NCBI GenBank assembly: GCA_917880885.1
Contig: OU862912.1
Location: 46,115,117 to 46,179,116, forward strand
Length of the DNA stretch: 64,000 bases
Direction: 5' to 3'
Origin: Limnephilus marmoratus
Lineage: Eukaryota > Arthropoda > Insecta > Trichoptera > Limnephilidae
Shown here in pieces: positions 1-10,046 of the stretch. The notes beneath the pieces were generated by a model. The model was not told where the DNA came from, did not search any database, and saw only the letters and a program-made list of their open reading frames with translations. The stretch's first letter is position 1, and every line of letters starts with the position of its first letter. A program made the position numbers and the translations under genes.

Positions 1-414
1 GCATTTCCTCTTTCTTTAGCCGACTTTTTGGATACGTCACAGTGTCCATCACCATAGAAAGAGGGTTTGTTTCAATAGTGACTTTGTTACACCTTGATAG
101 GAAAAATCTACTTCCTAAATTAAAAAAAATAAAATAAAACTGAAAGTAGTAGAAAGCTACAAATTATACTTTTAAAAACAAAAACAACCATTATGTTGCA
201 AGTTCGTCACTTCCGAACATGAATAAAAAACTAACAACAGTAAAATATGAACAGGCATAAAATGAAATACGTTAGAAATTCGGGTGGGGCTGTAAAAGTT
301 TGCATTATCGCGGCTTGTAAAACAAGGCAACAGGAGTCGGTCGGGTTGCTCCCGGGACGCAGAGAAAGCGAGGAGATAAACTATACTAGAACTGTGACAG
401 GACATCCATACGCC
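1..414. other. Non-coding stretch, no gene seen
   Basis: I see no gene, RNA gene or clear repeat here. The open frames that cross it lack any recognisable domain and overlap on both strands. The right edge runs into the foldback repeat. Confidence 0.5.
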
Positions 415-1775
415 AGGTGCGCCCAGACTCCCGGGAAACCTTGTGCCGGAATACTGAGATGCTACGTACCCGGATCCGTATTTACAAAACCTATACCGGT
501 TCAGTCGCTGCGACGACTGCATAGATTTTGTTGTGTAAAATCATTCACAAATCCTACACTGTTTCAGTCGTCAACGTGCTTTGTTGCGTAATATCTTCCA
601 TAAAGCCTATTTTTTTCAGTGACCGTGACGATTGTATTTATGGAGTAGCTTGTGTTTGTGCATTTAAAAATAAATAAAAAATTGGTGAATACCTCACAAG
701 AGTCCCAGCTGCTCCAGTCTAGAGCTAATTGGGGGATGTTGTGAGGCTGAAGGTAGTGGGGAGGGAAAGGAGACGGGGAAAGGAGAGGAAGGCAGGGAAG
801 TACCTGGCTATTCAGATCTAGTCACAAAATACGGCTAAAGCCATTTCAAGCAATGTTTCAATTCTCAATGGTGGTCTTACACTAGGACGATACTGAGGGT
901 ATCTTCCACTCTGTAACGTGCCGCAAATAGGCTCACTGTAGGTATATTATTTTTTAAGTGAATTAATTGTGAAATAACACAAATCAATCAAAATAAAATT
1001 TGTTTGCCCACGCCGGGATTCGACCCCGCGCCTTCGGATTGCGAGTCAAGAGCCTTACCCCTCGACCACGCCGGCCTTTACTTAGTTATACGTATATTTT
1101 TATTTTTTATAGTAACAAAAACGTGTTCATTAGCTCGCATTATCTTCCCAAAAGTTAATAAACTCATTGTGGGATCATAATATGTAGTACAGTAATAGTA
1201 TAATTTGATACTTAATCAAAACTAATAATACATATTTCGTCATTTACTGCACACTCCTTGGTATAATCACATTCATACATAGTCTCATATACATTACACT
1301 AGTAGGTATGGACTTGTATATATATATGGGATGATGATGATGAATGTGATTGAAGAAAGGAATGTGCAGTAAATGACAAAATTATGTATTGCTAGTTTTA
1401 ATTATGTATCAAAATATACTATTACTGTCCTACATACGAAATATTATCCCACGATGAGTTTCTTAACTTTTGGGAATATAATGCGAGCTTTGTATTGTAT
1501 AAAAACGTTTTTATTAATATAAATAAATTACAAAGAAAATGCACAAATACTACCCCATAAATACAGTCATCAACGTCACTGAAAAAAATAGGCTTTGTAA
1601 AAGATGTAGCGCACAAAGCGCGTTGGCGACTGAAATGGTTTAGGATTTTTAGATGATTTTGCACAACAAAATTTATCCCATTGCAGTCGCTGCCGCGACC
1701 GAACCGGTAAAGGTTTTGTAAATACGCTACCAGGATCTGAGATTCTCCCGGGGCCAGGATAAGGAGAAGTAGCAG
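415..1775. repeat. Large foldback (inverted repeat) element split by a SINE
   Basis: About 415-665 is the imperfect reverse complement of about 1530-1770, and about 1095-1300 is the reverse complement of about 1325-1520. Together they form two arms of roughly 450 bp around a short centre (about 1300-1325). The left arm is interrupted by a SINE at 685-1076, which the right arm lacks, so the foldback is older than the SINE. The outer part of each arm holds degenerate repeats of a unit with CAAAWCCT and TTCAGTCG blocks about 50-60 bp apart. The arms have diverged. No transposase is visible, so this may be a non-autonomous foldback DNA element. Ends and target duplication were not resolved. Confidence 0.7.
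685..1076 (-). mobile_element. tRNA-derived SINE, family A, near full length
   Basis: On the minus strand the head at 1076-1007 is tRNA-like: an A-box match (TGGTCGAGGGG) and a B-box match (GGTCGAATCC) at tRNA spacing. A body of about 300 bp follows and ends at GGTATTCAC next to an A/T-rich tract. The same head, body and end occur at 40205-40590 and 58626-58995, with partial copies at 24941-25124 and 48370-48514. RNA polymerase III would transcribe an intact copy, and a LINE would supply reverse transcriptase. It sits inside the left arm of a foldback repeat. Confidence 0.85.
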
Positions 1776-2132
1776 GGAATGATAACAATAATGTAACGTT
1801 TATATGGCGCGGTTTAGTGATGTTTTACCACAAGCGCTTTAGGAACTCTTACACCCAGTTGTTTTCCAGTTGACCATCAAATGCCCAATCAGCACCATTT
1901 TGTTTTTAACATTTGAAAGGTCTTAATTAAGTCTGTTTCAACGTATGAACAAATTGTGATCAACTATCATGTTGTTAAGCTTGTCAACTTATTACAATTT
2001 TGATAGAAATCTGAAACGCACGTAGAAACGACGTTTAAGGCGGTTTTTCAAATGTAAAAAGGCAATTTGATGACAATGTTACATTTGAACTTCCGTGAAA
2101 CAACCCATATCAAGATTAATCTATCAAGATCA
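1776..2132. other. Non-coding, AT-rich
   Basis: No coding, RNA or repeat feature recognised between the foldback and the next retroposon tail. Confidence 0.4.
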
Positions 2133-2312
2133 TATTAAAGTCTTGGCGGCGGATGACGTAGACACACTGAATCCCAGATCCCTTACCACCCCTAATACTT
2201 TTTTCCCTCCCAGAACTTCCTCTCCTTCCTTTCCTCAAAAAGACCCTCCACACAGCATCCCCACAGATCACATACTGTGTGGAGCCAATGTAAAAATAAA
2301 AAAAATGTTTCG
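2133..2312 (+). mobile_element. Family B retroposon, 3' half
   Basis: This matches the 3' half of family B: a pyrimidine-rich CTTCC/TTTCC tract, then AAAGACCCTCCACACAGCAT, then a short stem with GTGTGGAGC, ending in AATGTAAAA and an A tract. The sequence between the AGCATCCC block and the terminal GTGTGGAGC is deleted relative to the copies at 41630-41910 and 50408-50842. The short open frame over it is spurious. Confidence 0.7.
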
Positions 2313-3007
2313 AGAAAGACAAATTATTGCAATACAGATTTCCTCAGAACAAACTAATAGAAAGCTGTCGTTTGATTTCTTACTTATGAATATTAAATGA
2401 ATACCACGTTCTAGAGTGGAAAATCAATAAACTCATATTTAGAAAGATAGAATTTAACTGGTGCCGAAAAATTCAATAATAACTTTCTATAGATTGCTAC
2501 GATAATAGAAACCGTAATAAAAGTTTCTAGAAGGGTAAAACAACTTGGGAGATATCTAAGAAACAAAATTAGCGGTTTAGGAAAATGTCCCAAGAATTTC
2601 GGCCATTATTGTACCTGCAGGAAGCCCCGTGAAGGAAGATTGATCACCACCTCAACAACTCTCTAGATGGAATGCTTCCCCTTCTCATCCCCCTTTCCAC
2701 CCGCTGCCCCTCAACGCATGTGTTGTTATTTGTATCTCTTTTTAAAACAGAAGATTGATGGCGGTGCAATTTTTGGGAACATAGATAATGCCTATATGTG
2801 TAATTTGATTTCCCGGAAATGTGTAGATGATTGAAAGTAACTGAATGCAAAATGTTGACTTTTCGGTTCAAAAAATGAATGTTGGTGTTAGAAGATAAAA
2901 TGTCAACTGTGGTAGAAATAAACCCTAGATGTATTATAAAACCTAAACGTTGTGTCGATTCAAAATATTATTTTTCAAACACATCTGAATTAAAATTTCT
3001 TCACGGT
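2313..3007. other. Non-coding, nothing recognised
   Basis: AT-rich sequence. Short frames on both strands (for example 2411-2593 and 2644-2871 minus) have no recognisable motif and are judged chance. Confidence 0.4.
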
Positions 3008-3092
3008 TTTTTTACATTAACGCCACACAGGAGGCCCCGGGGAAAATACGTGTCATCTTTGGAGATGCTGGATGGAGGTTCTTTTATAGACA
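3008..3092 (-). mobile_element. Family B retroposon tail fragment
   Basis: In reverse orientation it carries the family B end: TTACATTAACGCCACACAGG, a CCCCGGGGAAAA stem, GTCATCTTTGG and AGATGCTGGATGGAGG. Only about 85 bp of the 3' end is present, so the copy is 5' truncated. Confidence 0.65.
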
Positions 3093-3545
3093 GAAAGTAA
3101 AGAAATGGGCCTGGGTGTTGTATAAGGGAGGAAACTCGAAGGCCGACATTATACAGCACGAAAAAAAAATTGTTGCTAAATCAACACTAAGTTAAATAAC
3201 TTGGGCAAAACAGGTTGGCGAGAAATACAGTAATATATTGGAGGTTCTTACATAGTTAATGCTTCATAGAGTTAGCATTATTATAATGCGTATATTTAAG
3301 AATGCATAGAGTTTACACAAAATTTGGAGTTTTTCGTTTTCAATTGCTATCATTACGGAATTTGCTTGCAATTTTTTCACTGAAATATAGTTACTCGTTC
3401 GGGTGACTTTTTTTTGTTTATTCTCGATTTCTTACCCTTTAAATTGTTTTTTTTTTGTGCAGGTTTTGAAGGTATTTATAATTATTTTATTAATTTCCTT
3501 AAAAAATGAATTTAAAATACAGATACTGTTGCTATTTATTACCAA
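3093..3545. other. Non-coding, very AT-rich
   Basis: No gene, RNA or repeat recognised apart from homopolymer T and A runs. Confidence 0.4.
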
Positions 3546-3855
3546 AAAAATGTAGAAACATTAACTAGAGAATTCGCATTCTATTAACATTCTATTAGCA
3601 TATGTAGAAACATTAACATTCTACATAACATTCTATTAACATTATTTCATAACATTCATAACATTCTATTAACATTCTACATAACATTCTATTAACATTA
3701 TTTCATAACATTACATAACATTCTATAAACATTCTACATAACATTCTATTAACATTATTTCATAACATTCTATTAACATTCTACATAACATTCTATTAAC
3801 ATTAACATTCTATTAACATACGTAGAAACATTAACTAGAGAATTCGATTCTAACT
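3546..3855. repeat. Tandem array of ACATTCTATTAAC / ACATTCTACATA units with flanking direct repeats
   Basis: Units of about 12-24 bp built from AACATTCTATTAACATT, CTACATAACATT and ATTTCATAACATT alternate about a dozen times. A 30-bp sequence containing AGAAACATTAACTAGAGAAT occurs at both ends (about 3552 and 3822) and brackets the array. This looks like a young minisatellite grown between two copies of a flank. Confidence 0.85.
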
Positions 3856-4434
3856 ATTTATCATTAACGTAAACAACAGATAAATTTAAAAAAAGGCAAA
3901 TAAAGAGTAGACAAATTAAAATGGAGTAAAAAACAAATTAAAAAAATTATTGCGTAAAAAATCGGAACAATATTAATAATTTAAATCGTTTTTAGAAGAA
4001 TAAAGAAAATTTTGTAATAACGCTTTATTTATTATAAAGAATACAAACTGCATACCAAATTTTTTTTAATACTTTTCTCAAAGTGCTATCAAGCACAAAT
4101 AATATTGTTTTATCACTGCTCGTCTTAATTTAGGTCTGAAAGGGTTAAAGCAAATACAGTTATCATATAAAACATTGGATTTATAACTGCAAGCAACCCA
4201 CAATAAAAAAACTACCCCAGGTTTAAAATGAGGCCAAAAATTAGATAAGAAACTTTATTTGTCCATCATCCCTTACAGCCATACAGACAAATCCAGTCTT
4301 ACGAGATATTTGATCGTGTTTCGTAAAGTTTAATCTAGTTCCAGTAGTATAACATTGCAAACTAAAACAATATCTCTTCAACAGAACGTGCGAGATATAT
4401 TCACAGTGACATGATGCAGGCGGTTCTAAAGATA
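3856..4434. other. Non-coding, AT-rich
   Basis: No feature recognised. A minus-strand frame at 4241-4444 has no known motif. Confidence 0.4.
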
Positions 4435-4485
4435 CAAGATACAAGACACGGGATACAGGGGTACAGGGGTACAGGGATACAGCCT
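4435..4485. repeat. Short degenerate tandem repeat (GATACAAG / GGGTACAG)
   Basis: GATACAAGATACAAGACAC is followed by several GGGTACAG/GGGATACAG units. The right flank to about 4670 is GC-richer than its surroundings but shows no recognisable coding motif. Confidence 0.6.
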
Positions 4486-4920
4486 CGCGTCTCCGCCAGG
4501 GCGCATTGTTGGATTGTTGGTAAGGCTCTCAACATGCGGGCGCAGGTTGCGTGGGATGAGGAAGGAGAATTCGCGTCGTCTGCCATCTCAAACAAAAGCG
4601 CATTCAAAGACTACTGTCACGCTGTAGGGCAAGAAAATTACAAGAAGCCACGATGGCAAAGGGGAGAGGAATTATAATATTGTTAAATTAAAATTGATAA
4701 TTACAATTTCAGTCTGATTATGCCTTCTTCCAATACGTTAAAAATTTATTTAATTAAATGAGGTAGTTGGTATGTCGTAAATTATCTGTAATCATTGAAC
4801 GATTACAGTATTACGGTTTAATTAATTGTTAATTAAACAATATCTACAATTTCAGTTGTGATGTGATACATACGTGAACATTCCAAAATTCAAAAACAAA
4901 TATTTTTTATTATTTTTAAT

Positions 4921-5031
4921 CCTAAGATAATTTATGTCACTGTTCTTAAAATAGTTAGTGGTGTAACGGTCAGTAAATTCATAGTTGCCTTCCAAGCAGT
5001 TTTTTTAGGGTTCGATTCTCAGCCGTGTCAA
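4921..5031 (+). mobile_element. tRNA-Gly-like SINE head, family E, copy 1
   Basis: The block GTTGCCTTCCAAGCAG followed by GGGTTCGATTCTC resembles the anticodon arm (TCC) and T arm/B-box of tRNA-Gly. The A-box region GTTAGTGGTGTAACGGTCAG also fits. The acceptor stem does not pair, so this is not a working tRNA gene. A related copy with shared upstream sequence (GTTCTTAAA block) lies at 15700-15850, which marks it as a dispersed tRNA-derived element. Confidence 0.65.
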
Positions 5032-5052
5032 TAAAAATATATATACATATGC

Positions 5053-5054
<2 letters not shown>

Positions 5055-5087
<33 letters not shown>
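5055..5087. repeat. (TA)n microsatellite
   Basis: About 16 uninterrupted TA units, directly after the tRNA-Gly-like SINE head, where a SINE tail would be expected. Confidence 0.9.
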
Positions 5088-5090
<3 letters not shown>

Positions 5091-5125
5091 ACTGTCTTTG
5101 TTGCTATGTACTACGCGTTTGCCGC

Positions 5126-5277
5126 CAAGTCCTAGAAAAACCTCACCCCAAGAACCTGGGCTAAATCACCAAACATAGTAAACCAAACACAGCGAACCAC
5201 TTAGGGCAACCTATGGCAGGGGTAATGGTTATTTAATAAGTGGTTCTCGGGGCGGCGGTCTCCATACCCGCATCTCA
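5126..5277 (-). mobile_element. Family B retroposon, 5' part
   Basis: Read on the minus strand it carries the family B head: GCGGGTATGGAGACCGCC, ATTAAATAACCATTACC, CTGCCATAGG, AAGTGGTTCGC and TTTGGTGATTTAGC. The usual 3' tail (AAAGACCCTCCACACAGC) is missing. Confidence 0.65.
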
Positions 5278-5373
5278 AATTATGACATACATCTATTTCT
5301 TTATTCAAATTAATAAAATACTTAGTTTTTACCACTTTTATTGTTTACAAAAACCAAGTTTTTATTGATACTA

Positions 5374-5992
5374 ATCTCTACATATTATAAATTAAAGTCC
5401 CGCGAGTCGTCTGTCTGTATGTCTGTCTGTTCGCGATAAACTTGAAAACTAATGAACGGATTTTCATGCGGTTTCCACCAATAGATAGAGTGTTTTGTGA
5501 GGAAGGTTTAGGTATGTAATTGATCAAGGATTTGTATAAATTGGTTGAAAATAAAGCCGCCTGATAGCTTTCATCGAAAACGCTGCCTAATCCTTTTGGG
5601 ATATAACAAAACAATGCATGGTGGGATATTCCTCTTTTATAGATCTACAAAAAAATCCGTTAAGGCATACATCTATCTTTTACGGATAGCTTACTATACC
5701 CATTCTATCTTCTAAAAAAATGGTCGCGTACATTGCGGTAATTGAAAACTTATTTAGACGGATACAGTATTAATCCTTATTAACTTAAATACGTTAGTTA
5801 CCCCAAGCATTTCATGCACATTATTATAATCTTTCACACCATCTCTATGTATTATAAATTAAAGTCCTCCGCGGCATCTGTCTGTCTCTTCGCGATAAAC
5901 TCAAAGACGGCAGTGGTTATAAAGGTTGAATAACCATCCAGTAGATGACGTTGTGTTTTATTAGCCACAGCAACGCGTGTCCGGGTCAGCTA
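5374..5992 (+). mobile_element. Non-autonomous Helitron sequences, two 5' ends and one 3' end
   Basis: TCTCTACATATTATAAATTA at 5374 and TCTCTATGTATTATAAATTA at about 5843 are two copies of one Helitron-like 5' end, each followed by a GTCTGTCTG and CGCGATAAACT stretch. The shared 3' end at about 5950-5992 reads GCAACGCGTGTCCGG then GTCAGCTAGT. The CTAG/T ending fits Helitrons, which transpose by rolling circle with a CTRR terminus. A second copy lies at 36240-36582 and a relative at 46815-47214. No Rep/helicase is present. The arrangement suggests one element inserted beside or in another, or internal rearrangement. Confidence 0.7.
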
Positions 5993-7269
5993 GTTATATA
6001 AAATAGACATAGACAATGGTGTCAATTGAAAAAGAATAGTCATAGACAATGGTATCAATGGAAATATGAGAGTGGGTAGTGGAGAGAGGGGCAGTGGGGG
6101 ACAATTTACAAAAGGAATAGGTTTAATATTGGGTCATTTAAGATCAATTTTTGATTATTATTAATAATATTCAAATTCGCATTAACACTCTTTCGGATTT
6201 CTAAAATTTCTAGTTTATCCAAATGAATGCCATTGACATTACAATGTATTAATTCCTACTATTGAAGTTAAAGGTGTGACTGGTTTCCACCAAATGGTTG
6301 GCAAACTCCGAGAAACTGTTATTGTTTAAAGATTTCATATGTTCTTTAGTACTTATTTTATTAATTTGAATTAAAATTGAGCCACAAAATAAGTTTGCTC
6401 TGTTAGAAGAAGTATTTATTTTTTATTTAAGAATAAAATTTTTCGTAAGAAGTAAAATTGGGCACAATCAATCCAGACGAATGATTGATATGAGTTGGGT
6501 GGTTGGCTTTTGTTAGGGTCTGATTAGAGTAAATTGTATTATTAAAGGCTTACTTTAATTACATTTATTTACTCGTACGAAGGTTCGTGTCGTTTTAACA
6601 GTGTTACGTTGATTGATGCCTGTTTGGTTTCATCGTGGTGGTCCTATCTAATTTAGCGTTGATAGCTACTTATGTTATCTCTAAGTAACTAAGCGGCCAC
6701 TTGCGTCAGAATTGAGTAAGTGACCTCATTCAGTCATACCCATGTTACGGAAATACACCTGAAAGTCGGTGTCCTTGCGAAAAAACTACAGAGTGGATTA
6801 GAAGCAAGACAAAGGTAGCCGACATTACTGTCACAATCTCTACTCTCAAAACGTGTTATGCTGGGCAAGTGGCACAACTAATGGAGGATGAGTATATAGT
6901 TTACGTTATTCAACATGCTTATTATAATAGTTTTTTTATTGGAAATTTATTTGTTCAAAATATAAACATAATTGATATGAGAGTAATAATTTTATTAATT
7001 ATTTTTATTATTTATTGAGTTAGTTTATACTGCATGAATATAAACTAATATGCCCAATGCAACATTTCATTTGATAAATTTAAATATTTTTACACTAAGC
7101 ATAACATTTCTTTTTAAATACATTCATTCTTTCTTCATTATTCATAGTTTAGACAATTCATCATTCATCTTTAGTCCTCTATACATTAGGCAGTTCTGTG
7201 ATTTTGATTTTTTCATATGCGGCAATCTAACTGTATTTATATTTCAGGTTTCGTAATTATATACAAATT
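5993..7269. other. Non-coding, nothing recognised
   Basis: AT-rich. A short direct duplication (CATAGACAATGGT.TCAAT) lies at about 6005-6065. No coding or RNA feature could be supported. Confidence 0.4.
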
Positions 7270-7560
7270 TGTTAAAAACTATTTCACTCCAAAAGTATTT
7301 TGGCATTTTTTCATAACTTTTTGCATAAAAATTAACACATTGAATTGCAGTCTCTTTTTTATTGGAATCCAATTTAGCTCCTCTCTCATTTGATTAACCC
7401 TAGAATTGTACATATCTGTTAAAAACAATTTCACTCTTAAAGTATTTTGGCGTTTCGTTTTCATAACTTTATGCATAAAAATTAACACATTAAATACCTG
7501 TCTCTTTATTATTGTTATTCTTAATTTAGCTTTTCTCTCATTTGATTAACCTTAGCGTAT
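7270..7560. repeat. Tandem duplication, about 140-bp unit, two copies
   Basis: About 7270-7405 and 7409-7558 share blocks in the same order: TGTTAAAAAC, AAAGTATTTTGGC, TTTCATAACTTT, GCATAAAAATTAACACATT, TTTAGCT and CTCTCATTTGATTAACC. The copies differ by scattered substitutions and small indels, so the duplication is not recent. Confidence 0.85.
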
Positions 7561-9119
7561 TTACCTGTCCTAATTACGGAAACAATGAAACATTTACCCC
7601 CCCCATACACACAAGCCTTGCTTAATTATGGGGGTACATAAAATATTCTACTATGTAATTAATTACTGTATAAAAATTATTTGTAATTTATGTACCTTCT
7701 ATTACTAATAAAAAAAAAAATTAATTTTCATATTTTTGTATTTATATTTTTATTTAAATACGAACTCTCATAAAAAGGTTTTAGGAGGAATGTGTTATTT
7801 ATTTAGTTATTAAGAATATTTTATATTGCTGTTGTAGTTCTTATTATTAATAAAAGTTAATTTTATTTATTTTAGTTGAAGTTTTCAGTATATTTGTTTA
7901 GTTGTATTTTGAATTTTTTTGAGCTGTTATTAAGGGATCTTATATTTTCCGGCAATTAATTAAACCAATTTATTCCCAAGTATTTGTAGTTCTTTTAACC
8001 CAGAGTTTTTTTACGTATCAGAATTGGTAACTTGTGTTTTTGCCTGAGATTTGCTGTGTTTCTGAATGGTACGGCTTTGTTTAAAATATCTTCTTTATAT
8101 TTATAATAAAATAATTCGAGCAGCTATAATGTCGTTCTTCAAGGGCACACGAAATGGGTGTATTAAAGCCATTTTTAAATTGACATTTGAAAAAAAATTA
8201 TTAAAATACTTTAAAATACTACACATTCCAGTGAAATTTTCTATAAAAATTACAACATCATAAAAAAAATATTGTTTATCACAGATTGTTTGGAAAAGGG
8301 AAGGTCTTTATCGGGACCGCAGTACCTACGTATTTTCGCAAAAAAAAATCCTGCAGTTCCTTCCTTCCTCCCCAGGTAAGGGAAGCGAACAGAGGTCGCC
8401 TACAAAAGAGAAGCTGATGATCTGAATTTGGATGCTCTGACACCAAGAGCCGGAAAGCGTGGAAGGAAGCTTACTTCAAAAAGTGGACGCCATAAGTTTA
8501 AGAGAAAGAAAACAATAAATTATTCGTTTATTGTGTTGTGTGGGTAGGTATAAATAATTGTTGCTCTATTATTAAGCAACCCTTATTACACAAAGCCTAG
8601 AAACCCCCATCAACCTTATTCAAAATAGTATTCTCCTACGCGAGAGAATAGGCTTCGAATGACTGATCTATTGTGATTCTTGACGGAAGTACTTTAAATT
8701 ATGAAATACTTTTACGACAAAGGAGAGGGCCCTCCAATCATCACGGGGAGGAGCAGAGTGATTGATGCACGAGAAACAAGGAACGAGGAGACAATTTCTA
8801 GAGCTCGTCTTGTGTTTGTATGGTTTCTTGTTCAATTCCGGCGTGAAAGGAGATACCTATTCTATAACACAACAAATTAATGCGAAGAATGCAAATTAAT
8901 AAATGCCGGAAGCGGTGAGAAATGTTGGCATTAAAACTCGTCATGAAAATAGCTTTGCGAACCTATATTATTTTATCGATTTGCGTATTTATGGGGAAAA
9001 TAAATTGATCAGGACAAAAAAGTATCTTGTAGTAATAAGTAATACTACATTTTGAATAGAGGTAATTACTAGGATTAACGTCTTTCAATAATTTCATTAC
9101 AAAATTAAACAAGTTCTTT
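7561..9119. other. Non-coding, with one weak basic coding-like stretch
   Basis: Mostly AT-rich. At about 8412-8552 the plus frame reads ADDLNLDALTPRAG then GKRGRKLTSKSGRHKFKRKK, after a polypyrimidine-CCCCAG at about 8365. It could be a decayed exon or chance; there is no recognised domain and I do not call a gene. Confidence 0.3.
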
Positions 9120-9530
9120 GCTTAAGGCTCTGCAACCGGGCCCGAAAAGAAGAAGATGGAGAGATACGAAATTACGAATGTTAGAGGAGAGCGCTAACAT
9201 TTACAGCGACAAAATCGATGCGAAAATTGCGAAAATGTTTAATAAAACATGACTCGTTTAAAATAGAGCAAAAATCTCGCGGGAATTATCTTAAACAGCA
9301 TTTAAAGAAACACTGTGAATTTTTTCATACATATAACTTGTAAAATAACTGAAACAAACGTGTTATTAATAATTTTTTAAGCATACTTTGCGATTTTTTT
9401 CTATCGAGGGAATTTTATATAATTTGCGTTTCGGCGCGGGCAAAGTGTAGATATTATCTTCAAGAATAACATATATTTTTTTAAGAGCTTTAAAACTTAC
9501 CGTGTTTAAGGGAAATATGTAATAAATCGG
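9120..9530 (-). repeat. Dispersed repeat, CR1-LINE-related, copy 1
   Basis: This stretch is the reverse complement of 34810-35216 over about 400 bp, with many shared blocks (ACTCGTTTAAAATAGAGC, TTCTATCGAGGGAATTTTA, ATATTATCTTCAAGAATAAC). On its minus strand the peptide DFCSILNESCFIKHFRNFR is close to DFCSILDESFFIKDFHNFR, encoded by the LINE relic at 61040-61375. It is thus probably a decayed piece of the same LINE family or an element derived from it. Stops interrupt the frame. Confidence 0.7.
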
Positions 9531-9540
9531 TACAAAAAAA

Positions 9541-9606
9541 GTATTATATTCGTCGACCGAATTTTCGGTTTCGGTTGATCTCAACCTTCTTCAGGACAAT
9601 AAACAT
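9541..9606 (-). ncRNA. Hammerhead-ribozyme-like motif, best closed form
   Basis: On the minus strand the order is helix I strand ATTGTC, core CTGAAGA, one extra A, helix II GGTTGA-GA-TCAACC, core GAA, helix III ACCGAA-AA-TTCGGT, then C as cleavage residue, then GACGAAT. This fits the hammerhead rule CUGANGA, GAA, and UH before the cut (here GUC). Helix I pairs GAC with GTC plus G-U and A-U pairs. The extra A before helix II departs from the standard core. Hammerheads are known in Penelope-like elements and retrozymes. Activity is inferred, not shown. Confidence 0.6.
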
Positions 9607-10046
9607 ATAAACTAAATTAGAGTACAGAGGAAGATTATGAGGTAAACATGATAGAAAGAGAGAGCATATAAGAGAGGGAGAGAATATCAGAGACTGGTTG
9701 GTGGAGGGGTAGGAGGAGGGGTTAAGGTAGGTTGGGAGTTACAAAGGGAGAAAGGGAACAACTTTAAAATCGGACTGTCGATTAATTCTAAATAAATAAT
9801 TGCCAAAATTTAAACAAACAGTCGGATTTTAAAGTTGTTCCCTTTCTCCGTATGTAACCCCCACCCTTCCTTTACCCTCCTACCCCTCCACCAATTAGTC
9901 TATGACGTTCTCTCCCTCTCTTATATGCTATCTATTTCTATTATGTGTACCTCATAATCTTCCTCTGTACTGTGATTTAGTTTATATGTTTGTTATCCTG
10001 AAGAAGGTTGAGATCAACCGAAACCGGTCGACGAATATAAATTAAA
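9545..10046. repeat. Foldback repeat with about 240-bp arms and hammerhead-like ends
   Basis: 9545-9783 and 9815-10046 are reverse complements at roughly 85-90 percent by eye, around a spacer of about 30-40 bp. Arm landmarks are TTCGTCGACCG, GGTTGATCTCAACCTTCTTC, GAGGAAGATTATGAGGTA and GGGAACAACTTTAAAATC. Each outer arm end carries a CTGAAGA / GGTTGA..TCAACC / GAAAC motif. Right after the right-hand motif comes AATAAAGTGGTTTAAA, shared with the motifs at 33.8, 37.8 and 50.2 kb. It looks like an inverted pair of one retroelement end. Confidence 0.85.
9983..10045 (+). ncRNA. Hammerhead-ribozyme-like motif
   Basis: CTGAAGA, extra A, helix II GGTTGA-GA-TCAACC, GAA, then ACCGGT and C before GACGAAT. 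Helix III is a self-complementary ACCGGT with no loop, so it would close only as a dimer, as proposed for short-helix-III hammerheads. Helix I pairing is partial: GA with TC, then an internal loop, then TATAAA with TTTATA. It is the opposite arm's copy of the motif at 9541-9606. Confidence 0.5.

Noticed and set aside
1007..1076. Functional tRNA gene
   Set aside because: Box A and B are good, but the sequence continues into a repeated SINE body and the acceptor ends do not pair fully.
3546..3855. CRISPR-like array
   Set aside because: Units vary in length, there are no unique spacers, and the window is eukaryotic; it is a minisatellite.
4958..5030. Functional tRNA-Gly(TCC) gene
   Set aside because: The acceptor stem does not form, the T arm is altered, and a sister copy exists at 15.7-15.85 kb.
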